Below are positions 8,204 to 16,474 of a stretch of DNA of 64,000 nucleotides, piece by piece. A model generated the notes under the pieces. That model was not told the origin of the DNA, searched no databases, and saw only the letters and a list, made by a program, of their open reading frames with translations. The DNA is from Deinococcus gobiensis I-0 (GTDB lineage Bacteria; Deinococcota; Deinococci; Deinococcales; Deinococcaceae), in contig NC_017791.1 of assembly GCF_000252445.1 (NCBI RefSeq), positions 124,001 to 188,000 of the forward strand, read 5' to 3'. Position numbers and translations under genes: made by a program. Each line of letters begins with the position of its first letter. The stretch's first letter is position 1.

Positions 8204-10062
8204 CGAACGACCAGAATGCCGGCCGCCTCCCGCCGCTCGGTGGGGCCCGCCCCCCCCAGGCCACACCGCTGCTGGACGTGCCTCCATCGTTGGAGAAGCC
8301 CGCCGCCTCCACCTTGCCCCCCATCTCCACGCCGGTACGCACCACCCTGCCCCCGGCACCCTCCAGCAAGTTGCCTGCGATGCCGTCTTCGTCGGCCGCC
8401 CCCGTGTTGCCGAGCGCACCTGAAGTCGCCCCGCTGCCAGCGGCAGAGGCACCGTCGGAAGTTGCCGCGCTTCCCGAGATACCGGACGCCACGCTCCCTG
8501 CTGTCGAGGCGACCGTCGCCCAGGCATCAGTGGACGCGGTACCGCACAAGCAGGCCACCACTCCCCTCCCAGCCGCCCCTCAGACGACCCCGCTGCCCCG
8601 TCCGGGTCCACTGTCTCAGCCCACTGCACCCGTGGTGACAGCGCCTCTCCCTGAGCCTGCCCCAGCAGAGGAGATCGGTGCGGATACCGTGTTGTCTGCC
8701 GCCCAGGCCCCGGAGAGCAAGGCCGCTCGTCCCAGCGGCCTCTTCGGGAGGCGTCAGGAGCGGCCTGCCAAGGTGGAGAAAGCCGCCAAGGCGGAGAAGG
8801 CACCCAGAGCGGCCCGCACACCGAGAGTCAAGCTGGAGAAAGCGCCGAAGCCCAACGTCCCCCGCGTCGCGCTTGCGAGCCTGACCTTCAAGCGCGCCCC
8901 CAAAGCCCCAGACACGGAGAAGCGTAATCCGAAAGCCCTAACGCCCCGGCAGCGTCTGACCTACCTGGGCGCCGGTGCTGCGGGAGTGATTGCCGTGGCA
9001 CTCCTGGCGAGTACGCTCATGCGTTCGCCCGACCCGGTCCTGGCGGAGCCCCTGCCTGAACTCCCTACGGCCACGACCCCCGTCGTCCCGAGCACCACCA
9101 CCTCAACTACCCCCACGACGACGACAGGCGCGACAGCGACGACGACGGCGACGACAACGAGCGCAGGCGCCTCAACCGGAGCCGCCACCAGTCCAGGCAG
9201 CACGGGCGGTGCGGCCCAGACGCCTTCGGCCGCAGGCGGGGCGGCCACCACGTCGAAGACGGCACAGGGCATCACCAAAGCGACCACGGTTCCGCCTACG
9301 GTCAGTGAGGAGGTCCAGGCCGCCCTGGTCAAGCCTGACCCCAAGTTCTCCGCGGCCTTTGCATCCAAGGAGGGGACGACGAGCACGACGAGTTCCTCCA
9401 CGCCGAGCGCCAGCACCCTCAACCGGACCTCCCGCCCTGTCGAGACCTCTGCCATTCCAGCGGCACCGCGTCAGACCGCTCCACAGACGGTCGTCCCTTC
9501 TGCACAGGTCGCCACGCAGGACGCCCCGGTGGCCGTGCAGGCCGTGCCCTCGCGGAGCATGCCCACGACGTCCGCGTCCTCGGTCATCTCGGCCACGCCA
9601 CCCGCTGCGAGCGCCCCGGTGCGGGTCATTCCTATCCGGTCGGATGCACTGCCGGTCGCAACCCCTGTGACGGTTCCCCCCGCCTCGACGGTCACGCTGA
9701 TCCCGACGCCCCAGGCCACTTCGACGAGCACGCGCGTCACGCCAGAGCCCGCCACAGTCGTGCCCGCTACGACCAGTCCAGTGACCGTGGTGACGCGGCC
9801 GACCGTCACGACGCCCACGACCACGACCAGCGCTCTCCCCGTCGTCACCCCAGAAAACACGGTGACGTACCTGGGCTACGTCAGCAGCGAGGACGGCCCT
9901 TCCGTCGCCATGATCCGCATCGGCCAGCGGGATGAAACGGTCGTGGCCGGTCAAACCATCCCTGGGAGTGAGGTCAAGGTCGTACGCGTCACCCCAAGTG
10001 CACTTACGGTACGCACCGCAGCCGGTACGCGCGACGTGCCGCTCGAGGTGACCCCGCAATGA
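8200..10062 (+). CDS. pilP: PilP/GspC-like alignment protein with long Pro/Thr-rich linkers
   Basis: 620 aa, far longer than usual PilP (~170-200). It has a Pro/Ala-rich cytoplasmic region, basic Lys-Ala repeats, one membrane segment at about 253-273 (YLGAGAAGVIAVALLAS), a 250-residue Thr/Ala/Pro-rich periplasmic spacer, and a C-terminal HR-like domain (YLGYVSSEDGPSVAMIRIGQ, then VVAGQTIPGSEVKVVRV) that normally docks on the secretin N0 domain. The spacer could span a thick Deinococcus envelope (inference). GTG start with GGAGGAAC in front; GTGA overlap upstream and ATGA overlap with pilQ. Confidence 0.75.
   Translation: MTNDQNAGRLPPLGGARPPQATPLLDVPPSLEKPAASTLPPISTPVRTTLPPAPSSKLPAMPSSSAAPVLPSAPEVAPLPAAEAPSEVAALPEIPDATLPAVEATVAQASVDAVPHKQATTPLPAAPQTTPLPRPGPLSQPTAPVVTAPLPEPAPAEEIGADTVLSAAQAPESKAARPSGLFGRRQERPAKVEKAAKAEKAPRAARTPRVKLEKAPKPNVPRVALASLTFKRAPKAPDTEKRNPKALTPRQRLTYLGAGAAGVIAVALLASTLMRSPDPVLAEPLPELPTATTPVVPSTTTSTTPTTTTGATATTTATTTSAGASTGAATSPGSTGGAAQTPSAAGGAATTSKTAQGITKATTVPPTVSEEVQAALVKPDPKFSAAFASKEGTTSTTSSSTPSASTLNRTSRPVETSAIPAAPRQTAPQTVVPSAQVATQDAPVAVQAVPSRSMPTTSASSVISATPPAASAPVRVIPIRSDALPVATPVTVPPASTVTLIPTPQATSTSTRVTPEPATVVPATTSPVTVVTRPTVTTPTTTTSALPVVTPENTVTYLGYVSSEDGPSVAMIRIGQRDETVVAGQTIPGSEVKVVRVTPSALTVRTAAGTRDVPLEVTPQ
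9988..10006 (+). promoter_or_regulatory. Possible 19-bp element inside the PilP-like CDS
   Basis: GTCACCCCAAGTGCACTTA, within the last 75 bp of the PilP-like gene and 71 nt before the pilQ ATG. The 11-base core is exact, but no start codon lies at the 29-nt distance and the bases also encode VTPSALT. It may be an internal pilQ control site or a coincidence. Confidence 0.3.
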
Positions 10063-12476
10063 AAATTTCTGTCCTGACCCTGCTTCTGCTCCTGACTCCC
10101 GCCGCCCTCGCTCAGGGCACCACCACCGCCCGCAGCACCAGCACCACGCAGACCCAGCTCAGTGTCAAGTTGCCCAGCAACCCCAAGCTCAACCGCCCGG
10201 TCAACGTCACCCTCCCCTCTGGCGCGCCCCTGTCCACCGTCCTGGTGGCCCTGACCCGCGCCGCCGGGCTGACGCTGATCCCCCGCGACATCCCCAACGT
10301 CCCCGTCACCCTCAACCTGAAGGGACTGAAGGTCGGTGCCGCGCTGGAGCAGTTGCTGAGCCTGTACGCCGATCAGGTGGGCGCCAAGCTCATCGGCGAC
10401 AGTCTGATCGTCGCGCCCCCGGCCGTCCTGAGCCGTCTGGAGCAGACCCCCGCACCGACCCGCGTCGTGGTGTCGCAGACGCTCCGGGAAGCCGATGCGA
10501 CTGCGCTCGCCCAGCTGACCGGCGCGCAGGTCGTGGCCCTGGAAACCCAGACCATCCTCAGCGGGACCGCCACCCAGGTCGCTGATGCCCAGCGTCTTCT
10601 CAAGACGCCAGCCAGCGAGACGCCCACCACTCCCGTGGCCACCGCGCCGGAGACGACGCCCGCCCCCGTTCAGGCCGCAGCCGACCTCGGCAAGGTGGAC
10701 GCCACCCTCGCCACGCAGACGCTCGAAGCGCTGTACGGCGTGAAGCTCGTCACTGCGTACGGCCGCGCCTACCTCCAGGCCCCCACCCAGGCGGCCCTGC
10801 AGGACGCCCTCAGCACACTCGGCAGCTTGCGGACCGATGCGGCCTCGCAGCCCGCACCAGTTCAGGTCACCACGCCTACCGTCACGACTGTGGCCACTGA
10901 GCGCCGCACCATCAGCACCGCCCTGGGCTCCGACCTCGTGTCGCGCCTGGCCGCCAGCATCGGCGACACCGTGCGCCTGACGCCACTGGACGCGGGGACG
11001 TACACCGTGCGCGGTCCGACCGACGATGTGCAGGCCTTCGAGACGGCACTCCGGCAGGCGGAAGGCCGTGAGGCAGGTCGGTTCACGGTTCTGTACGGGA
11101 AAGTCCCCACCGGGACAGACGCGGGCCTGCGAACCATCCTGCCCAACGCGACGATCCGGATCGACGACCGAGGCGCACTCGAAGTCCGGGCCACTTCCCA
11201 GGAACTGGCAAGGGCGACGGCCTACCTGGAGCCTATTCAGCGCGCCATGCCCGCCGAAGAAGCGGCGGACACGGACGTCACCACCCGGATCGCTCTTTCC
11301 CGTGCCACGCCCGAAACCGTGACCCAGCAGCTTGCCAGCCTCTACGGCAGCAGCCAGACCACGCAGGCCACGTCCCAGACGACGGCTCAGCCCGCCTCTC
11401 AGACCCCCACGACCGGGTCGGGCACGGTGGGCACCAGCACGGCCCTTCCGGTGACGAGTGCGACGGGTGCAGGGACCGCGACGTTCGGGACGACGGCCAG
11501 CGGCAGCGCCACGTCGACCGGCGGGACCACCGGCAGTCTGGGCATCACGAATCCCCTGGCCGCCAACGCCACTGGCCCACAGGCGACCACCACGCCCGGG
11601 CAGAGCGCACAAGTCGCCTCTGCCGAAGTGGCGGGCGTGCGGATCGTGGCCGACCCCCGGACGCGCAGTCTCATCCTGAATGGCCCCAGCCGGGTCGTCA
11701 CCCGCATGATCAAGTCGATCAGCGATCTGGACGTGGCCCTCGCGGACATCCGCATGGCGCTGCGCATCGACCAGGTCAGTGGCAGCAACGGCCAGGACTT
11801 AGGCCTGAGCTGGAAGGCCGGGGTGGGCGGTTTCGCGCTCGGCCAGCAGGACGGCACCCTCACCGCCAGCTACAAGCCTGGCCTGGTCACCCCCAGCATC
11901 GAGGCCAGCCTGAATCTGGCCCGCTCCAGGGGCCAGGCCAACACGTTGCTCGATACCACGTTCGTGACTCAGGACGGCCGCGCGGTGAACTTCGTCAACG
12001 GCGGCCAGTTGCTCCTGCCCACGACGACCACGACCAACACGGGGACCACCACCACCACCGCCCAGGGCCGCGAAACCTACAGCTACGGCCTCCAGGTCAC
12101 GCTCACGCCCCAGCTTGCCCCAGACGGCAGCGTGCAGGTCCAGGTACAGGTCCAGCTCGGCCAGCCGCCTCGGACGGGCGTGCAGAACAGTGTCGTGCTG
12201 GAGCAGCAGACGCTGACCAGCCTCGCCACCGTTCGACCCGGCGAAACCCTGGTGCTCGGGGGCATCCTGAGCACCCAGCAATCCGACACCAGCAAAGGTG
12301 TCCCGGTCCTCAGCGAGATCCCGCTCATCGGCCCGCTGTTCGGCACGACGTCGAAGAGCACCAGCCAGAGCCTGCTCGTGATCACGCTGCGCGCGGGTGA
12401 CCGGGCCGCACAGGACGTGCCTGCGACCCCCCAGGGTGCAGGCGTCAGCCGCATCACCCTCCCCGGCAACCGCTGA
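10059..12476 (+). CDS. pilQ: Type IV pilus secretin PilQ
   Basis: 805-aa outer-membrane secretin. There is a cleavable signal peptide (MKISVLTLLLLLTPAALAQ). An N0/STN-like domain follows at about 40-130 (LPSGAPLSTVLVALTRAAGL, PVTLNLKGLKVGAALEQLL), then several N1/NHN-type domains, a Ser/Thr-rich insertion near 430-520, and the secretin core ending in TLVLGGILSTQQSDTSKGVP and VPVLSEIPLIGPLFGTTSK, the family signature. It closes the pilBT-platform operon and starts at an ATGA overlap. Ser/Thr/Gly insertions make it longer than most proteobacterial PilQ; Thermus and Deinococcus secretins are also long. Confidence 0.95.
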   Translation: MKISVLTLLLLLTPAALAQGTTTARSTSTTQTQLSVKLPSNPKLNRPVNVTLPSGAPLSTVLVALTRAAGLTLIPRDIPNVPVTLNLKGLKVGAALEQLLSLYADQVGAKLIGDSLIVAPPAVLSRLEQTPAPTRVVVSQTLREADATALAQLTGAQVVALETQTILSGTATQVADAQRLLKTPASETPTTPVATAPETTPAPVQAAADLGKVDATLATQTLEALYGVKLVTAYGRAYLQAPTQAALQDALSTLGSLRTDAASQPAPVQVTTPTVTTVATERRTISTALGSDLVSRLAASIGDTVRLTPLDAGTYTVRGPTDDVQAFETALRQAEGREAGRFTVLYGKVPTGTDAGLRTILPNATIRIDDRGALEVRATSQELARATAYLEPIQRAMPAEEAADTDVTTRIALSRATPETVTQQLASLYGSSQTTQATSQTTAQPASQTPTTGSGTVGTSTALPVTSATGAGTATFGTTASGSATSTGGTTGSLGITNPLAANATGPQATTTPGQSAQVASAEVAGVRIVADPRTRSLILNGPSRVVTRMIKSISDLDVALADIRMALRIDQVSGSNGQDLGLSWKAGVGGFALGQQDGTLTASYKPGLVTPSIEASLNLARSRGQANTLLDTTFVTQDGRAVNFVNGGQLLLPTTTTTNTGTTTTTAQGRETYSYGLQVTLTPQLAPDGSVQVQVQVQLGQPPRTGVQNSVVLEQQTLTSLATVRPGETLVLGGILSTQQSDTSKGVPVLSEIPLIGPLFGTTSKSTSQSLLVITLRAGDRAAQDVPATPQGAGVSRITLPGNR

Positions 12477-12490
12477 CCTCTCCTGAGCGT

Positions 12491-12508
12491 GTGGCGGCAA
12501 TCCGCCAC
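12491..12508. terminator. Small hairpin between pilQ and next operon
   Basis: GTGGCGG (12491-12497) pairs with CCGCCAC (12502-12508) around a 4-nt loop, just before the 19-bp element at 12511. There is no T-run, so it is only a possible weak terminator or an insulating structure. Confidence 0.35.
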
Positions 12509-12510
12509 GC

Positions 12511-12529
12511 GTCACCCCAAGTACACGCA
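12511..12529 (+). promoter_or_regulatory. 19-bp upstream element, site 4
   Basis: GTCACCCCAAGTACACGCA before the secreted-protein/pilC operon. This is the one upstream copy that is not at 29 nt: the ATG at 12544 is 33 nt away, with AAGGA in between as Shine-Dalgarno. Confidence 0.7.
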
Positions 12530-12543
12530 CCGTAAGGACGCTT

Positions 12544-13734
12544 ATGAAGAAGACCCTGCTGACCGCCCTGCTCGCCCTCACCCTCACCGCCACGGCGCAC
12601 GCCCAGAGCGCGGCCACCACCGCCACCGCTGTCGTCACCGTTCCCGGGGCCCAGCCGATGGCCATGCCCCTGAACGTCTACCTCCTCCCCTACGGCACCA
12701 TCAAGATCAGCGAGGGGAATTACTTCATCAGCAACTACGAGGGGACCGGCATCAGCGTCTACCTGCAAAGCCCCACGCCCCTGCGGATCGCCACGCTCGA
12801 AGAGATGGTCCGGTACCAGGCCGAGTGGGCCCGCCTGACCAGCACCACCGCTAGTGCGCCCATGCCCGTCGTCAGCACGCCGAAGGCCACGGCCGCCGTG
12901 ACTGCCCCCACGGCTCAGCCGGTCGCTGCGGTCGCCCCAGCTGCGGCACAAAGCCTCTCCATGCTCACCATGCCCTCCGGCCAGCCGCTCAGCGCCGCCA
13001 GCGTGACCCAGCCCGCGGCCCCCATGAGCATGATGGCCCCGCTCGCCGCTACGCCGATGACCATGCCGACTGCCCAGACCACCATGCCCGTGCAGAGCAC
13101 GCAGCCCATCCAGACCGCACAGCCCGTCCAGCAGCAGGTGGCGTGGACCCAGCCGGCCCCGATGGTTGCCGCACCCGCCAGCGTCCCTCAGACTGCGATG
13201 GCCCCCACGTGGCCGCAGACGCAGGCCGCCCCAGCCGTCAACACCATGGCCTTCCCCCAGGCGGCCCAGGCCTTCGCCGCACCGCAGGCCTTCCCCACCG
13301 CCCAGACCGGCATGATGCCCGCCGTGGCCGCCACGATGGCGCCGACCCCCATCCCCACGGCCCAGCTCCAGAGCGCCGCTCCCACCAACACCTACAGCCC
13401 GGCGACCACCCTCGTCCCCAACTACCTGCGCCTCAGCTTCCGCGGCCGGGGCACCACCCTGACCTACAGCATCGGCAACAACAGCAGCGAAGCCACCGTG
13501 CGCCTCGACCCTCAAAGCGTCCGCATCTACCAGGACGGCCAGATCGTCCCCGCGAACCTCAGCGTCCGGGACAGCACGGGCGACACCACCAGCGGCGCAC
13601 TCTCGCCGCGCGCCATGCTCGTGGGCACTGTCAGTGTGGTCACCCGGTCCACCTCCCCCATCACGCTGATGTGGCAGGCCACCGACGCCCAGGGCCGCAC
13701 CTACCCCATCTCCTACGCCTGGCTGCCGCAGTAA
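12544..13734 (+). CDS. Secreted Met/Pro/Gln-rich protein, pilus-associated
   Basis: 396 aa with a clear signal peptide (MKKTLLTALLALTLTATAHA|QS). A small N-terminal domain (NVYLLPYGTIKISEGNYFIS) is followed by ~200 residues of low-complexity Ala/Met/Pro/Gln/Thr. A C-terminal domain (YLRLSFRGRGTTLTYSIGNN to YPISYAWLPQ) looks like an Ig-like beta-sandwich. I do not recognise a family. It lies between pilQ and pilC behind a copy of the 19-bp element, so a periplasmic or surface role in the pilus is likely. Confidence 0.75.
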   Translation: MKKTLLTALLALTLTATAHAQSAATTATAVVTVPGAQPMAMPLNVYLLPYGTIKISEGNYFISNYEGTGISVYLQSPTPLRIATLEEMVRYQAEWARLTSTTASAPMPVVSTPKATAAVTAPTAQPVAAVAPAAAQSLSMLTMPSGQPLSAASVTQPAAPMSMMAPLAATPMTMPTAQTTMPVQSTQPIQTAQPVQQQVAWTQPAPMVAAPASVPQTAMAPTWPQTQAAPAVNTMAFPQAAQAFAAPQAFPTAQTGMMPAVAATMAPTPIPTAQLQSAAPTNTYSPATTLVPNYLRLSFRGRGTTLTYSIGNNSSEATVRLDPQSVRIYQDGQIVPANLSVRDSTGDTTSGALSPRAMLVGTVSVVTRSTSPITLMWQATDAQGRTYPISYAWLPQ

Positions 13735-13821
13735 CCCCGCACGCGCGCAGTGGGCCTCAGCCGGCCTCCTGCGCGCCTTGCTGCTCCTGCTCAAGCCTTG
13801 ACCAGGCTCAAAGGCGAACCC

Positions 13822-15042
13822 ATGATCAACTGGCAATACACCGGCATCGACAAATCCGGCAAATCCCGAAAAGGCAAAGTCCTCGCCGCTAGTCAGGAAG
13901 AGGGCCACGCCAAAGTCACCGCCCTGGGCATCACCCCCACCAAAGTGTCCAAATCCCAGGACATCAGCGGTCCCTGGGAAAACAAAGCCCCCAGTCTCAA
14001 AGACCGCGCGCTCTTCACCCAGCAACTCGCTCAGTTCCTCAACGGCGGCAACGTCAACCAGACCGAAGCCCTGCGCACGGCCGGCAACAGCAGCACGAAC
14101 AAGCTGCTCCGGCTCGCCGTCGAGGATGTCGTCCGACAGGTCGACGTGGGGACGCCCATCGAGGAAGCGGTCGCTGACAAGAAGCACGCCAAAGTCTTCG
14201 ACGCCGTCTTCGTGGCCTTCATCCGCATGGGCGCGGTCGGCGGTGACATCGGCCAGCCGGTGCGTGAGCTTGCCGAAATGTACAAATGGCAGCTGCGGAC
14301 AGTCGGCGCCGTCAAGAAGGGCTTGACCCTCCCCGCCATCATCTTCATCGCGTGCATCCTCGTGACGTACTTCATCATGGCGAAGGTCGTCCCCACGTTC
14401 ATGAAGATCCTCGACGGTCTGAACGCGGAACTCCCCCCCCTGACGAAAATCGTCAAATCCATCAGCCAGACGGCCGCCAACCCCGTGGTGACCATCGGCA
14501 TCATCCTGGTCATCGGCGGCCTCACCTACGCCGTATCGCAGTACCGCAAGACCCCCGCAGGCAAGCGCAACCTCGACCGCCTCATCCTGCGCCTGCCCGT
14601 GGTCGGCCCCCTCATGCGCGATTTCATCCTCGCGCGCTCCAGCAAGGCGCTCGCCGTCATGATGCGCAGCGGCATCCCCCTCCTCGACGCCCTGAACATC
14701 ACCTCGGAAGTCGCCGCGAACCAGATCTACCGCGAGCACTACCAGGAGATGCGCCTCATGGCCCGGGCCGGGGACCCGATGTACACCGCCCTGTCGCAGT
14801 ACCCGAAAGAGTTCCCGGACATGTACGCCCTGCAGTTCCGCTCTTCCGAGGAAAAGCAGACGCTGAAGGAGACCCTGCAATACCTCTCCGAGGTCTACCA
14901 GGACGACGTGCAGAGCAAGGTCGAGAGCCTGAGCGCAGCCATCGAGCCCTTCCTGATGATTTTCCTGGGCACGGTCGTCGGGGTCATCGTCATCTCCGTG
15001 TTCATGCCCATGACCACCATGATGGACGCCCTCCAGAAATAG
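13822..15042 (+). CDS. pilC: Type IV pilus inner-membrane platform protein PilC
   Basis: 406 aa, normal for PilC/GspF. It begins MINWQYTGIDKSGKSRKGKV, the family's N-terminal signature, and carries two GspF-type cytoplasmic repeats (FTQQLAQFLNGGNVNQTEAL and ARSSKALAVMMRSGIPLLDA) separated by membrane segments near 175-200 and 230-250, with a C-terminal membrane anchor (IEPFLMIFLGTVVGVIVISV). The ATG at 13822 is chosen over the upstream in-frame start because it matches the family N-terminus and has AAAGG before it. A terminator hairpin follows at 15056. Confidence 0.95.
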   Translation: MINWQYTGIDKSGKSRKGKVLAASQEEGHAKVTALGITPTKVSKSQDISGPWENKAPSLKDRALFTQQLAQFLNGGNVNQTEALRTAGNSSTNKLLRLAVEDVVRQVDVGTPIEEAVADKKHAKVFDAVFVAFIRMGAVGGDIGQPVRELAEMYKWQLRTVGAVKKGLTLPAIIFIACILVTYFIMAKVVPTFMKILDGLNAELPPLTKIVKSISQTAANPVVTIGIILVIGGLTYAVSQYRKTPAGKRNLDRLILRLPVVGPLMRDFILARSSKALAVMMRSGIPLLDALNITSEVAANQIYREHYQEMRLMARAGDPMYTALSQYPKEFPDMYALQFRSSEEKQTLKETLQYLSEVYQDDVQSKVESLSAAIEPFLMIFLGTVVGVIVISVFMPMTTMMDALQK

Positions 15043-15055
15043 CCCTCTTCCCCAT

Positions 15056-15087
15056 GCGGGCAGCCTCCCCCCTGGCTGCCCGCCTTT
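15056..15087 (+). terminator. Rho-independent terminator after pilC
   Basis: GCGGGCAGCC (15056-15065) pairs with GGCTGCCCGC (15074-15083), followed by CTTTTC. Confidence 0.8.
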
Positions 15088-15164
15088 TCGCGTCAGGAAC
15101 GTCCGATGTCGAACCGCCTGACCCTGAACCGCTTCCGGGCGAAACCTCAAGTTCAGTGCTCGGA

Positions 15165-15183
15165 GTCACCCCAAGTACACGCA
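15165..15183 (+). promoter_or_regulatory. 19-bp upstream element, site 5
   Basis: GTCACCCCAAGTACACGCA, 29 nt before the pilin ATG at 15194; AAGGTAGG follows as a possible Shine-Dalgarno. Confidence 0.75.
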
Positions 15184-15193
15184 AGGTAGGCAT

Positions 15194-15577
15194 ATGCGAA
15201 CCCAAGGTTTCACCCTGATCGAATTGCTTGTGGTCATCGCAGTGATCGCTGTGTTGGCCGCCATCCTTCTCCCCAGTTACGGCGGCGCCGCCAAGACCAC
15301 CAATCGGCGCGCCGCCCAGCTGCATGCCCAGACCGTCAAGCTCTCCCTGGACACGGCCATCGCCGCCAACCCCAATCTCTCCACCAGCGTCCTCGGCACG
15401 GTGAACTGCACCAATGCCCAGGACATCGGTCCGACAGGCGTCGTCGCCCCCAATGGCGGGAACGGCTGGCAGAACGCCCCGGCCGGCACCACCTGCTCGG
15501 CGACGCCGCTCACCGCCCGCACGTACCGCGTGTCCGTCACGATCAGCGAGCTGAATCAAACGGTGGTGGCCCCGTGA
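15194..15577 (+). CDS. Type IV pilin (major-type)
   Basis: 127-aa prepilin. A very short leader MRTQG is followed by FTLIELLVVIAVIAVLAAIL, the class III signal with cleavage after Gly5 and Glu at mature position 5. The C-terminal region has two Cys (NCTNAQ and TTCSAT) that could form a disulfide. It is the first of four consecutive pilin-like genes. The start is fixed by the 29-nt distance to the 19-bp element. No prepilin peptidase is in the window, so processing must depend on an enzyme encoded elsewhere. Confidence 0.92.
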   Translation: MRTQGFTLIELLVVIAVIAVLAAILLPSYGGAAKTTNRRAAQLHAQTVKLSLDTAIAANPNLSTSVLGTVNCTNAQDIGPTGVVAPNGGNGWQNAPAGTTCSATPLTARTYRVSVTISELNQTVVAP

Positions 15578-15972
15578 AGCCTACCTCTGGCTTCACCCTG
15601 ATCGAGATTCTCATTACGATCACGATCCTCTGCGGCCTGATTGCCGCGACCACGGCCCTTCTGCCCCGCATGGACCGGGCTCCGGACGTCAGCAGCCTTC
15701 CCGGCCGGGTGGGCAGCACCCTGGAGGGCGCGCACAGCCAGGCTGTCGAGGAGGGCACGTCCATCACCCTGCAAGGCAGCGGCGACACGCTCCAGCTCAC
15801 CAGCGCGGGCGAGATCACCACCGACCGCTTCGTGCAGGCCACCCTCACCGGCGGCCTCTCCATCGCTCCAGACGGCGCGACGACCGGAGCACTGACCTTG
15901 ACCGCGCCCGGCCTGACCTGTACGCGGCTCACCCTCGGGCCTGGCGGCCTCGCCCAACAGGGAGCGTGCTGA
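15574..15972 (+). CDS. Minor pseudopilin
   Basis: 132 aa beginning MKPTSG then FTLIEILITITILCGLIAAT, a class III signal and hydrophobic N-helix; the rest is a GspH/FimT-like globular domain (GSTLEGAHSQAVEEGTSITL). It starts with GTG inside the stop of the pilin gene (GTGA), so it is co-translated. Minor pseudopilins prime the pilus tip. Confidence 0.85.
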   Translation: MKPTSGFTLIEILITITILCGLIAATTALLPRMDRAPDVSSLPGRVGSTLEGAHSQAVEEGTSITLQGSGDTLQLTSAGEITTDRFVQATLTGGLSIAPDGATTGALTLTAPGLTCTRLTLGPGGLAQQGAC

Positions 15973-15974
15973 CC

Positions 15975-16364
15975 ATGCGGAGTTCTACACAGGGGTTCTC
16001 CATCATCGAGGTCCTGGTCGCTGCGGTCATCATTCTCGTCACCATCAGCGCGTTCGCCGTCTTCAACACGCAGACCGCCCGCAGTGTCAGCACCGCGCAG
16101 CTCGCGACCTACACGGCCGATGCCCTGACGGCCGCCAGCCTGGCGATCACGCAGGGCAATGCCACCTACCTCCATTCCCGTGAACTGACGGCGGCCGACC
16201 TTCAGGACCTGACCTCGAACGGAACACGCCGCACGGCCCTGCGCCCGGCCCTGAGCGGGACCATCACCGCCCAGGGCAGTGACCCTCCCCAGTACCTCGT
16301 GACCATCTGTGGCCCGGACTTCGCCTTGTCCAACATCGTGACCGCCCCAGGAGGCAACCCGTAA
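15975..16364 (+). CDS. Minor pseudopilin, PilV/GspI-like
   Basis: 129 aa. The class III signal MRSSTQG is followed by FSIIEVLVAAVIILVTISAF, with Glu5 retained. Then comes a short domain with TAQLATYTADALTAASLAIT. PilV/GspI-type proteins often have this FSIIEVLVA form. The ATG at 15975 is preferred to the GTG at 15966 because it lies just 2 nt after the previous stop and gives a normal leader length. Confidence 0.82.
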   Translation: MRSSTQGFSIIEVLVAAVIILVTISAFAVFNTQTARSVSTAQLATYTADALTAASLAITQGNATYLHSRELTAADLQDLTSNGTRRTALRPALSGTITAQGSDPPQYLVTICGPDFALSNIVTAPGGNP

Positions 16365-16474
16365 TGCCCTATTCACACCAGCACGGGCGACCGTACCCCC
16401 CCTCACGGCCTCCCCGTGGGCCCCCGTGCGCGCCGCCCTCTCCCGCCGTCCTCACCCCTCAGCTGGAGGTCTCT

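Noticed and set aside
12454..15150. 898-codon antisense ORF opposite the secreted protein and pilC
   Set aside because: Mirror of high-GC coding on the plus strand; low-complexity Gly/His/Arg composition.
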